From Guadua angustifolia (lineage: Eukaryota; Streptophyta; Magnoliopsida; Poales; Poaceae): a stretch of 64,000 nt of DNA. The position numbers and the translations under genes are program-made. Where the stretch lies: the NCBI GenBank assembly GCA_036346375.1, contig JAYEVE010001325.1:30159-94158 (forward strand), in the 5' to 3' direction. The number at the start of each line of letters is the position of its first letter. The stretch's first letter is position 1. Below are positions 40,415 to 50,999 of this stretch, in pieces. The notes beneath the pieces were generated by a model. That model saw nothing but the letters and a program-made list of their open reading frames with translations. It was not told the origin of the DNA and searched no databases.

Positions 40415-42252
40415 CGCGCAATCCGGTTGCATGGTCAATAAGCCTCGCTAACCTAAAGTCCCCTAGCTTGGTATCGTACGAAGAAACGATCATTATGTTG
40501 CTTGGTTTTATGTCACCATGTACCACACATTGCACCCCCTCTATATGCAGATAGTGTAGTGCAGATCCCAACCCGAGGATGATATTATACCTATTAATTA
40601 AGAGAAACAGTGTAAGTACAATGAGTAATTAGCATAATTTCTAGTGTAGTTTAATTTGAAAAGGACGGATATAGAGTTGATAAACCATATGGATGCCTAT
40701 TTTGTAAGGTGACTTATGCTTTCTCAAATATAAGTAGCATTTCTAAACTAATGGATACAAATCAAAATCAGGATTACACATCTTAGTTAATCCATATGAC
40801 AGGAAAACCGACTTGATCAGGGGTGACAGAAAATAAAAAAAGAAGGCGGCAATTTACAGAAACATCATACCTCTCGGCCCAAGTTAACCATTTGTCGGTG
40901 CTATGAATGTGTCCGTCGAGGCTGCCTTGTGCCACAAACTCATAAACAAGCAACAGTCCCTTGTGGCTGTCACGACTCAACCTAGCAATTGCACCAGGTT
41001 GCGATGCCTATGCCGGCTTATTATCTTCACCTCGGCCTCGAACTCCTTCCTCCCTTGAGAGGACGACTCCGAGGAGAGCATCTTGATGGCCACCGGGCAA
41101 TCTTGATCACTAAGTTGGCCCCGGTAGACATTACCGAAACCACCTCGCCCGAGCCTCATTTCCTCCGCGAAGTTGCCCGTGGCGTCGGCCAGCCGCTTGT
41201 ACCTGTACGTACCGTCTTGGGCCCAACCCTTTCTCAAACTCAGCCTCATTTGGTTCTTCCTCCGGCTCGCTATCAGATTCAGTGGAATCATTAGGTATCT
41301 TCTTCCTTGCACGTTGCCGCCATAGATGAAAACCCAAGATTGCAGATACCACCAAGACAAACGTTACAGGAACTACTATGTCGATCAACAGTTACTCCGT
41401 GGCAAGGTGCTGAGATTTCCCATTATCTTTCAGAGCGGGAAGTGTGGAATTTCTGTCTTGAAGGATGGAAAGTGTGGAATTGAATGTCCAGGACAGAAGT
41501 TCATGTACCTCAACATACAAGCCAGTAGATGCAGAGAAGCCAATGGCGACATCTTCAGGCAAGTATCTCCTCAGGTCAACGCGAGTGTTGACCTGGTATG
41601 AGGTATGGTTGTTTCGGAGATCAGCGGCGAGCATTTTTGTGGCGTTGTCATAGCTGATCCTGGCGGTCATCGCATTGCCGGTTGTCATGTTGCTTACATT
41701 TGTGTACGCCACCGACGTGACCGAGTTGACATCGACGCCGATGTGGCTGCCGCTGCTTTCGATCCCTTCATTTATAGGTTAGTGTCGAACTCAACTGCCA
41801 CGAAGCTGTCGTCGCCCGTCGCATTCCCGGAGTCAGTAGGGGCCATTCCCGCCGTTCGCTGTCACGTCGATCACAGGTCTGTGGAACGCGCTTCCTTCGC
41901 AGGCGAGCTGCCCTGAACTGCAGGGATCGGTGGGGTTGGAGAAGTTGAAGCTGAATGAGAGTGAGGCAACATGAGCAGGTGCAAAGATGAAGATCAACGA
42001 GTAGAGGAGCAGGCAGATCCGTAGCTGGTGAGAACTCATCGCTTGGTATTTCGTGTATTGGGCAAGAATGCAGGTGCAATAATTTGCTAATACCGCATTT
42101 ATTTCAACAAGAATTAGCCTGCTAGCTAGGATGGGTGCTTGTGCGGTTTTGCTTGGCACCAAATTCAGCTTGCTTATATTGGCTTATGTCACCAAATTTA
42201 TCCATCGTTTGGTTGGCCGGTGTCTACTTCCCGTGATGTTCAGGTTAGGGCC

Positions 42253-43221
42253 TGTTGAATTATTTGGGCCAAGCCCACTTAATTGAGACAAATAATTCCT
42301 AGAAAATCTCAAAAGCCCACTCATGAGGAGACATGTGTGCATACTAATATTAGTCCTATATTGCTTGTGGAGGTGGAGGATGACCAACTTATAAGGGAGA
42401 GTTCTCTCCACCTTCTTAGAATCAAGTGGGAGAAAGGGAGAATGCCCACACGCGCTCGCCTCGCCTCGCCGGGCCCGGCACTGCGCGGAATGGTCCGCGA
42501 ATCCGGTCCAGGCCTTGCGCAGACGCAGCCTCCTTTTACGCTTTATTCTTTTGCTACTCGATAGTCACATTTGCAAGATGAGATACGGACTCAGAATGCA
42601 CTCGATCGTTGCACGCCCTCGAGTCACGTTTCGGTCACGCTACTACAGAGTAACCCTATAAATATCGCGTCGGCACCCGTAGAGGAATATACGCAAATCA
42701 CATCGTTAGGGTTTTGCCACCTCATCATTGCCGCCGTTGCTAACCTTCTCCATCCCGAGCGCCGACGCATCTGCAGTCGGAGAGCAGTCTCTAGAACCCT
42801 TCGCTTCGAGATCCCGCACCGGAGAGGGCGAATAAGGTTTTGGGAAGCGCCCGCGATCGCTCAAGTTCGCCACCACGCTCGTTTTCCTCCGTTTCGCCGC
42901 TGACGCCGTCAGAGCGGCGGCTCTCGCGATGCGCCATCACCAACGCCGATCACGCCATCACCACCAACGCCGACCACATCAACACCGCGAATCGCATTTA
43001 CGTTGTTCCGGCATCCTCTTCGCCAAGACGCTCGATCTGTCCTAATCTCGTGGTTAATCATGTTTATCAAGATGATCATGATGTTTGTGCTATCTATGTT
43101 AGAGATATACATGCTAGTTTCTTTGATGTTGTTCATGATTTATATTCGGAATTTAATCTGGAAAATGTCTAATTTCTCAACAATCCAAAAACCTTATTGT
43201 AGATAATTTCCTGGATTATCA
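42253..43221 (+). repeat. Copia element 2: 5' LTR plus leader, unit 1
   Basis: Starts tgttgaattatttgggcc. It contains tataaata at 42,657-42,664 and a transcribed-leader-like region rich in cgccatcaccaacgcc. It reappears at 59,094-60,066. The exact LTR end could not be set because both copies run into internal sequence. No standard Met primer-binding site was seen. It begins 213 bp upstream of the receptor-kinase start. Confidence 0.8.
42657..42664 (+). promoter_or_regulatory. TATA box of Copia element 2
   Basis: tataaata lies about 400 bp into the LTR. In unit 2 it reads ttataaatat at 59,514-59,523. Confidence 0.55.
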
Positions 43222-44045
43222 ATGGCTGGTTTTGCCGATGCATCGAGGTCGAGAAATTCTTCGTGCACTTTAAGAGGTGGCAAGTCAAGGTCACGCCTCG
43301 CTTACGGCTATGAATGTATTCGGGTTAGTAAAGGCAAACTGAAGGTGATCTCTCTGCCGAGCAGCAGAAGAGTTTCACGGATGCCAATACTCTCTTCGTG
43401 GGATGCATTCTTAGCGTTCTTGCCGACCGTCTGTGTGATGTGTACATGCACATAACAGACGCGAAGGTGCTGTGGGATACACTGAACGCCAAGTTCGGTG
43501 CATCGGATGCGGGCAGTGAACTGTATGTCATGGAGAACTTTCATGACTATAAGATGGCTGATAATCGCTCTGTTGTAGAGCAAGCCCATGAGATACAGTG
43601 CATTGTCAAGGAACTCGAACTCCTGGAATGTGTCTTACCTGATCCTTTTGTGGCCGGTTGCATCATTGCAAAATCGCCTCCCTCGTGGAGGAGTTTTCGC
43701 ACTACTCTAAAACATAAGAGGACAAAGATATCACCAAAACCCGAGAAGCGCCCCTTGATGTTGAAGAGAAGGCTCTGCTAAGGATTTCAATGGTAAAGGA
43801 GCCGAGGGCCACCAAATACCAACATGGTTCAAGAACTACGGCAAGAACAAAGGGAAAAACAAGCCTAACAAGACTACCAACTTCAAGAAGAAGAAGATGA
43901 ACAAGGCCAGAGCTGCCTGCTTCACATGTGGTGAGGTCGACACTTTTCCAAGGAATACCCCGATCGTGCGGCAGCACCGCCGAGGAAAAGCCAACAATGG
44001 ACAGACGTCCAAGGTCACAACACAGTGACCGCTAGCAATGCCGAG
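43222..44045 (+). pseudogene. Copia element 2 gag, frameshifted (unit 1)
   Basis: ATG at 43,222 opens MAGFADAS, with VHFKRWQVKV-type residues in an adjacent frame (UBN2-like Copia gag). The longest frame (43,398-43,781) reads MGCILSVLADRLCDVYMHIT, LWDTLNAKFGASDAGSELYV, NFHDYKMADNRSVVEQAHE and PPSWRSFRTTLKHKR. Near 43,915 ACFTCGE begins the CCHC zinc knuckle, but the His/Cys half is scrambled. Gag packages the element RNA. The breaks are mostly 1-3-base gaps, for example in gcctcgcttacggc. Unit 2 repeats this gene at 60,067 with different small gaps, so some may be sequencing errors rather than decay. Confidence 0.85.
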
Positions 44046-44079
44046 ACGCAGGTATGGTAATTTACCTTCAGATTCTCAG

Positions 44080-45020
44080 ATTTCGCCTTCCACCGTGGAT
44101 TGATACGGTGCTAATGTTCATGTGTGTCTCGACATCAATATGTTCTCTTCTTATCAGTCATTCGGGATTCCTCCGCCCCGATGGGGAATGGGTCACATGC
44201 TTTATTCATGGCATCGCACAAAGGATCCGAGGTTCACTTCAGAAAGATCGTGGTACCGAGGAACGGCAAAGATGTCCCTTCTATCAACAAGAATCTCGTT
44301 AGTGGCTCCCTTCTATGCGAGATGGGTTTAAGGTAGTGTTAGAGTCTAATAAAGTAGCTGTGTCCAAGCATGGACTATTTATTGGTAAAGGCTATGAGTG
44401 CGGAGGCTTGTTCCGCTTTTTCCTTTCAGATTTCAATAATAAGTCTGTGAACCATATCTGTGGTAGTGTTAATGATGATGCAGGTACTTGGCACTCTCGT
44501 TAGGCCACATTAATTTTGGTCTTATGAATCGGCTTTCCAAAGATGAGTTTAATTTCAATTTCACTATTGCCAAAGGTTCTAAGTGCCATAGTTGTGTGCA
44601 ATCAAGCAACCTCAAAGCCTCACAAGGCGGCCGACGGAGAGGAACTTGGCACCTCTAGAACTCATACATTCTCGATCCGGCGTAGATGAATGGTGTTGAC
44701 AAAGGGTGGAAAGAGATATTTCATGACATTGATTGATGATGCGACTAGATTTTGCTATGTTTACTTGTTGAAAACTAAGGACGAGATGCTAGACTACTTT
44801 AAAATCTATAAAGTTGAAGTTGAAAATCAACTAGAGAGAAAGATCAAACGCCTTAGGTCGGATCGTGGTGGCTAATTTTTTCCCAAAATCTTTGATGATT
44901 TCGCGGCGAACATGGTATTATTCATGAGAGGACACCTCCCTACTCGCCCAATCAAACGGGATTGCCGAGAGGAAAACCCATCACGACCGACTTGGTGAAC
45001 GCCATGTTAGACATCGCCGG
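44080..45020 (+). pseudogene. Copia element 2 protease and integrase start (unit 1)
   Basis: The protease active site WIDTGANVHVC is recognisable near 44,097, but one G is missing, so the frame slips inside DTG. Then VLESNKVAVSKHGLFIGKGY, NNKSVNHICGSVNDD and GTWHSR give the pre-integrase region, with HINFGLMNRLS after another slip. The zinc-finger words CHSCVQS follow. The 61-codon frame at 44,690-44,875 reads GGKRYFMTLIDDATRFCYVY and LERKIKRLRSDRGG, the integrase core with its first two catalytic aspartates (LIDD, SDRGG). Integrase inserts the cDNA into the host chromosome. At 45,021 the frame (LVNAMLDIAG) is cut by a Gypsy LTR, and pol resumes at about 56,593. Confidence 0.87.
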
Positions 45021-45706
45021 TGTCGACGACGGGATCGCCAACCGCAAGAAAGATGGTAGGGTCTCGTGGTGGTATGGGACTCAAGGCCGCAGTCATTCCA
45101 AACGGCGAATGGAATCGATACGTTGATGGTCAAGGCAAGGCGCCAACGAAGCGGAGACAAAGGTTTATATACGGTTCGAGCCCCCTCAAGGTAATACTTA
45201 TTCTGGCCGCTTTGCGGCGGTGATCTTTGTTATGTTGGTGTACAAGGATGTTTTTACAAGCAAGCAATGGTGATTTCTAGCTCTGCTGTTGTGTGTACCG
45301 TGGTTGTCCTTCGCTTGTGCATATCCAGCTTTTTATACCTCCCTCAGCAGAATCGTCAGAGAAATCTTCGGATCGCGGGCCCCATGCGCATTGAGAGCCG
45401 CTTGTAACAGCCCCGTGCTTGTGGCAAGACTCGCACCACCCGTGAGACCACGCCTTGGTAATCGCCCAAGAATGCACGTGCCGGATCCAAGGAAATCAAC
45501 GACCGAGCAAAGGCAGGCCCGTACCGAGGTCGCGCGCGGGTTCAACTCGAGGTCGCGGGGCTCGAACTCGAGGTCGCATGGGACTCGAACTTGAGATCGC
45601 ACGCACTGGAAGGCACAGCCCCTCGCCGAAAGGGCGCGACCGGGGCCACCGAGCTAGGGACACGCCGACAGTGCACCGACGGCCAAAGGATTGTCCAGCC
45701 TCGGCA
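45021..45706 (-). repeat. Gypsy 3' LTR
   Basis: On the minus strand it runs from tgccgaggctggacaatcc to ...cgtcgtcgaca. It contains gtataaaaagc near 45,333 (minus strand), a TATA box. Short 20-bp tandem words (gaactcgaggtcgc) repeat at 45,538-45,600. A purine/G-rich ctcggggctatt lies just upstream in element orientation (45,707-45,720). Confidence 0.8.
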
Positions 45707-46099
45707 AATAGCCCCGAGGCTCAAGGTCGAAGAAGAGCAGGCACTCGAGCCTCAGCCCCTGAAATCGACGGGGGCAAGCCTTTTGTAGGTCTTGAAATCT
45801 TGTCTAGGTCGAGCGGAGACCGCAGGTAGATCCTCTCTCGACACCGGGCGACTTTTGAATTCTCGCCGAGAATACGGATGCGAATCCAAGGCGGCGACAC
45901 TGTGGCGCCGAGTCCGCAACCCATCCTTAATCAGGCGTTGTCTAATCACGGCAGCACGCCTTTTGAGGTGCTACGGGCGGTTTTAACGCCGACGCTGCAG
46001 ACTTTGCAAGCCCACAACAATCGCTGAAAAAGGAACCCCGATCGCGCTTCGCCTCAAGGCTCTTGCACCAAGCATCATCCTCTCTCCCCTCTCACTGCC

Positions 46100-49060
46100 G
46101 CATTACATCGCCATGACCAAGCTAGGAGGAGCACCTTGTCGCTCACGAGGATGAAAGAGCTCGAGGTCCTAGGAATAGTGGATCCGTGACGAATGCACGG
46201 GCGGTGAAACCGAACCACGCCCCAGTGATGACGAGATAGTCTACATCGAAAGCACCACGCGCCTCCTTGGCTCATGGACCGGAGAGCTTAATTCGTATGA
46301 CGCCCTTCCGCTATAAATCGAGCTCATCAACTCCGGTATCAATTCCATCCTCACGCCGCCATCTTCTCCCATTTGTGCGAGGGTTTCGAATCCTCCCCCC
46401 CCCTCAACCGTTTTTCGCCATTACTCCCTTCTTCCGCCGGAAGGACCCCGTGGTCGGATGCCTTTACTCCGACTTTGGACCGGCTTATGGTCCTTCCTGC
46501 GCGCCGCCGATTCTTCGCCCTCGGTCCGAGCGGTGGTTCTACTCCAAGAAAGGGAGCTTCGGGCTCGACGACGAGGGGACTCCGCCACCGAGAAGAAGGA
46601 GACCCCAGAGTCTCAAGACCTTGAGGTCGGCGAGGAGGCCATTGTCGCCATACACATTCAAGGCCACGCGCGCCTCACCGCAAGCGATCGCCGTCGACTT
46701 CATGGAACCCGTGTCCCTCCGCGAGGAGGGAACACCCATTCTTCGAGATCACGGGCGTGATTTACCACCACGCGAGGGCCTAATGTGCAAGACACTCGAC
46801 TTAACACTTTCGCCCAAACCCTTACTTCCTCTTCCCCGATGGCCCACGTTTGCAAAGACCGGCGAGTCCCGGTTTCGACAGATGTTTGAGATGTTCGAAG
46901 CCGGGCGATGGGTACACCTCGATGACCCCGTCCCCAAGAATGGCTTCACAGAAGGCCGAGGTAAGTCGCCTGACCTTGCCCTTTGATTCTATCTTCCGCG
47001 GAGGCCCTCCGACCCACGCGAGTTCTCAGATTCACCAGAGCATGCTTGATACAGCCAGAAGTCGCCTCCCACGCCCGACGGGGCAAGAGCAAGAAGGGAA
47101 GAAGAGACCTCCCCAACGCCATAAGCCGCCTAGGGGGAAAAGAAGCCTCACATCGAGCGGGGCGACTGCGCCATGGTGAGGATTGTCACTCCGAGCCCCG
47201 AGCTCAGTGCTCGTGGCTCTCCTCATTGCTTGACATATCTTCACCCCTTTGCAAAGAATCGAGGCCGCAGCCTGCCGCCAGCCTTCCAAAACCCAAACAC
47301 CTCAAGGCATCCAAACACGACTCCTGCATCACCAAGCGAGAGGCGCGGCCCAGGCAGGGCTTCCAAGGCCCTGTGTCGAGGAGCGAGGAGCGAGCGCCTT
47401 CGAGCTCAAGAAGATCCTCATCGACCTCCACGCGGCGGAGGTTGACCACCGTAAGCCTTTTGGGTTTCTAGACTCGCTCGCCCATTCTCGCTTTCCAACT
47501 TAGATTGTCCTGCCCGCAGTTCGAGCCGAGCTCGAGATTTGCCTAACTGACAATGAATATTGTCCAGTAGGCGAGTCCGAGTCCGAGGAAGAGGAAGATG
47601 CCTACGCGGTCGCCCGGTGCCGTCCCTCAGCTAAAGGAGCGTGCCCTCCGGCCACGAGCTGGTCTCGCGGTTTCAGACGACCAGAGGTTCAACGACCCGG
47701 TCGACGAAGATCTTGAGCACGCTGCTGAGGACTACAAAGACCGGGCGGTCGATTCCATCACGCCGCCGACCTCCCGAGGGTGGCGCGGAGGAAGGCAGCC
47801 AAGGCGCTTTGGTCGCCGACGGATCCGCCGACCCCCGACCCCGACATCGCCGCAGATGTTAAGGTCGCAAGACTGCCATCGAAGATAGCAAAGACTGCGG
47901 TGCATCCTGCCGCCCAGCACCGAGGTCAGACTGGTGCCGGTCGCCGCCGCTTGAACGACAAATACCGCGGAAGACCACGCGCAACTGTCGAGCATTCCCA
48001 GTTCGAGGTGGACGAGCCCGACCATGGGGTTGGGCCCATGTGGCCGACGCGCGATTTCTTCCGAAGTCGGATGGGCTCCCAACCAGAGGTCGGACCAAGA
48101 TGTCGCTGCGCCGACCCCACTGGGAGACGAACCTCCAAACGAGGTGGCAGATTCCGCTGCCGCCACTGGGATCGAAAACTCCGGGCGACGCTACGGCCGA
48201 GGTCGAGGTCGCCCCGACCCCAAGCTCGGGTGAAGAGGTCGAGATTGACCCCGCCCGACGGACGGCGGAACGAAGAGCATCTGCAGCGCTGCCGAAGCCG
48301 TTTTCGCAGGTAAGAGCTCTCCTCGCCGCCTCGCAACATGCCAAATAAAGTTTTCCGTAAGCTTCACCCGAGCAACTTTTCCGCCTTCTAAGGCGATCGA
48401 TGCCGCTTCTCGGTTGCAAGGTCTCCACGAAAGCATGCCGACGCGTTCGAGACTTTTGGACGTGGTGGAGATGCAGAGGCCGAAGGCCGCTAAGTTCAGA
48501 CGACCATCGAGGTCGACCAGCGTGAGCTCGAACTGCAAACAAGGAGCTCGGCGACCTTCGCCAGACGATGATGGCAAGCAGAGGTGGCCCACGCGCCGAG
48601 CTCGAAAGCAAGCCAGTCCTCCGAAGCGTGATCACGGCTTCAAAGTCAGAGCAAGAACGGGTTTTCGACGACTCAAGGCGCGCGAGGCGCTTGAGATCGA
48701 ACGGCCAAGGTAGAGCATTGGAGAAGGCCGCCGCAGAAGCGATCCATCGCCGCCCAAGCGCCGCCGGCGAACGCGCCAAGGTCGAGGCATTGGAGAAGGC
48801 ATCCGCCAAGCAACGGCCCTCCGCCAGGCGCCCCCGAGCCGAAGCCAAGATTGCGGAGTTGAGGAGAAACTTGCGTATGCAAGGCGCAAAGAGCGCCTCG
48901 ACCAACTCCAAGATGAGCGCCAGAGCCAGGACACCGCCAATGAGCTCACAACTTACGCCAAGGTCACCGATCTCGAAAGAAGAGAAACTTACCGCGAGAT
49001 GGCGGACCAGAACTTCACCCTTCTGCCCCAGAAAACGCTATGTAAAATTTTAGAAGGAGC
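46100..49060 (+). pseudogene. Antisense ORF region of Gypsy element, coiled-coil protein
   Basis: Opposite to the element's pol, plus-strand frames show protein-like composition. The longest is 46,267-46,986 (239 codons), with IAVDFMEPVSLREEGTP and LMCKTLDLTL-type segments continued in another frame. From about 48,420 to 49,010, Ala/Glu/Arg-rich text such as ALEKAAAEA, KVEALEKA, RRKERLDQLQDERQSQD and AKVTDLERRETYREMADQNF forms heptads typical of a long coiled coil. Tat-lineage Gypsy elements are known to carry an additional antisense ORF between pol and the 3' LTR, of unknown function. The frame is broken by several indels, and the N-terminal half is not recognised. The 350-codon minus-strand frame at 48,911-47,859 is the shadow of this coiled coil. 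Confidence 0.55.
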
Positions 49061-49829
49061 TACATTACTTTTTGGGTGCCAACGATCCGCGCCCCGCTCA
49101 AGTTCTGCCGTGGGGATGCTTGAATTCGCTTTCTCACTTTTGCTCCCCGCCCGAGGTCGCTTTGTCGGCAATATGCCATCTGGCTACTCGCTAAGTACAA
49201 GGGCGAAGCAACGCCGCCTTGGGCACAAGACTTAGACGCGAGCAAACGATCGTGACTCGCTAGAGTTAAGAAAGGGCAGCAGAGAAAAACGCGGTCGAGC
49301 TTAACGCTTGACCTAACATTCGAGCCGTGAGGTTTTCGGACGAGCTGTGACGCAAAGGCTGAGCTGATTGCGAAGAGTTTCGCCACATTTAGCTCGACCA
49401 CTGGTGGACCAAAAAGCTCGTGGACGCTGCATCTCAAGACGAACGCGCCGGCATGGAAGTCGTGGGTCGAGAAGAGGCCAACGATAACTTTTGAAATTAT
49501 AGTTAGAAAGATAAAATGGCGAGAAACAAAGAACAACCTTATTGAATTTCAAAGGAAAAAGGTTACACATAGAACTTCCGGTCGATCTATATTCCACGAG
49601 CTAGAGAGCTCTCGCCATCGGCATCGCTAGGCCTAGGAAGCCCCCGCGTATGCGATCTGCTGAAACGACTCTATAGGGCCCTCCCATCAAGGGGATAACT
49701 TGTTGGTGTTGACGAGCTCGATTCGCCTTAGAGCTAGATCCCCAACAAGGAGCTTCCTAGGTCGCATCGACCGAGACGCATGTCCGCGAAAAGCTTGTGT
49801 GTACGCGTTGATCGTAGAGTGCACGGATC

Positions 49830-50376
49830 TTACTTCTTCCACGAGGGTAAGGTCGAGACCGTTTGCTCAAGTCGACATGGTCGACTGCTGACCTCGGCAG
49901 AGCCTAGCTGCCACCTCAGAGGCAGGTGGATCGCTTCAAGACCAAACACGTAGCCGAAAGGTGTGGACCCCGCTGTTCTACCGACCGGTGGGTTGGATGG
50001 ACCATAAGACGGGAAGTTCGTCCACCTGTGTCTTGTCAGAGCGCTCGAGCTCATCTACGACTCGCTTGACACCTCGACAATCCGTCTGATGTGTTCGGCA
50101 ACTCCGCTGTTCGAGGGTGAGCCACCGAGGCAAAGCACACTTTGGTGCTAAGGTCCTCGTAAAACTCCCAAATAGTTCATCGTAAACGGTACCATTGTCG
50201 CGATAATTTTGCATGGAACCCGTGACATGGTGACCACGTAATGACGGAAAACCGAATACCGCCGAGCAAAGGATGGTCGAGACTAGTTCACTTTCTATCC
50301 ATTTGGTGAAGGTGTCGATGGCCACGCAACAGAACTTTTTCCCCAACCGCCGAGGAAAAGGGCCGAGGATATCCAA
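49830..50376 (-). pseudogene. Gypsy integrase remnant
   Basis: The frame 50,376-49,978 begins MDILGPFPRRLGKKF, CCVAIDTFTKWIESELVSTI, and the next frame gives GSTPFGYVFGLEAIHLPL. DLLGPFP...FVAIDTFTKWIE is the start of the integrase core, containing its first catalytic Asp (AID). The second Asp region reads RDNGTVYDEL (normally TDNGTQF). The third, with the catalytic Glu, is degraded before the conserved GxTPFxLVYGxEAVLP box that survives here. Integrase joins the element cDNA to host DNA. It follows RT/RNase H in element order, as in all Gypsy elements, and is broken by frameshifts. Confidence 0.8.
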
Positions 50377-50999
50377 ATTTCCAGTCGAGAAAGGCTAAGC
50401 AAGTGGAATAGTCTCAAGGGCGACGGCCGGTGCGATTTCCCTCGTGGAATTGGCATGCTCGGCAGACGCGACGATATCACGAGCATCTTGGAGCACCGCA
50501 CAAGAGTACCCCATACGGAAGGCCTTGGTCCATCATGGTCCCGTAAGAAGAATGTGCCCACATAGGCCCGAATGTATGTCATTGAGCAGATATTTTCACC
50601 TCCTCCACGGAGATGCACCGCCAAGATGCCGAAACATTTCTCTCAGAGCTTCCTCGACGAAGGCCAGAGTAGACTTGCCCTACGCTGATCCCGCCTCTTC
50701 CAGGTCGGGTGGTAAGTCGCCTGCAAGGAAACCGTGAATGGCCTCGCCCCGGGGAGTACTCAACCACAAGAAAGATGACCTCTACCGGAGACCGACGGGT
50801 CGCCCCAAGGCTCCGTGATGACGCCGTGGGATGTCGCCGCCGAGGAGCCGAGCTTGGAGAGGAAGTCCGACTGAATTGTCCTCCCGGGATGTGCTCGAAG
50901 CTCTAAATTCGAACCACTTCTCCATCTTATGCACTCGGCGAGGTACTTCGCCATCGAAGTCTCCCCGAGCATCGGTAGTCTTTGTTGAACTGTTGACGA

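Larger units (their letters stand above)
39228..42039 (-). pseudogene. L-type lectin receptor-like kinase, disrupted
   Basis: Such kinases sit in the plasma membrane, sense extracellular ligands with a legume-lectin domain and signal through a Ser/Thr kinase. ATG at 42,039 opens a signal peptide (MSSHQLRICLLLYSLIFIF) and the lectin start SFSFNFSNPTDPCSS. About 80 residues are then missing before GDDSFVAVEFDTN in another frame, followed by AIGFSASTGLYVEVHELLSW. A transmembrane helix (IVVPVTFVLVVSAILGF) follows near 41,385-41,335. The kinase shows LGRGGFGNVYRG, VAIKML and HRNLVQLLG, then HGDIKPSN (HRD normally) and GDFRLARL (DFG normally), so two core motifs are altered. A 280-bp gap (40,870-40,591) has GT-AG ends but also aggtatgat/aggtataat flanks, so it is either an intron or a small insertion. 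A hAT element splits the activation segment. Beyond it GTAGNIDPEFVNT, stop, and MERVLIVGL, stop, CAH continue the kinase. Clearly dead. Confidence 0.92.

Noticed and set aside
40977..41294. Plus-strand frame opposite the kinase domain
   Set aside because: Complement of the P-loop and VAIK region. No independent evidence.
45160..45190. ggttcgagccccctc looked like a tRNA T-loop
   Set aside because: No acceptor stem, D-arm or anticodon arm can be drawn around it. It is internal to the Gypsy LTR.
46267..46986. 239-codon frame as a stand-alone host gene
   Set aside because: It lies between the LTR and pol of a Gypsy element, antisense to it, and shows no host domain. It is treated as part of the element's extra ORF region.
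47859..48911. 350-codon minus-strand open frame, the longest in the window
   Set aside because: It lies exactly opposite the plus-strand coiled-coil text in GC-rich DNA where stops are rare. Its composition (Arg/Ser/Ala-rich, no domain) is that of a shadow frame.
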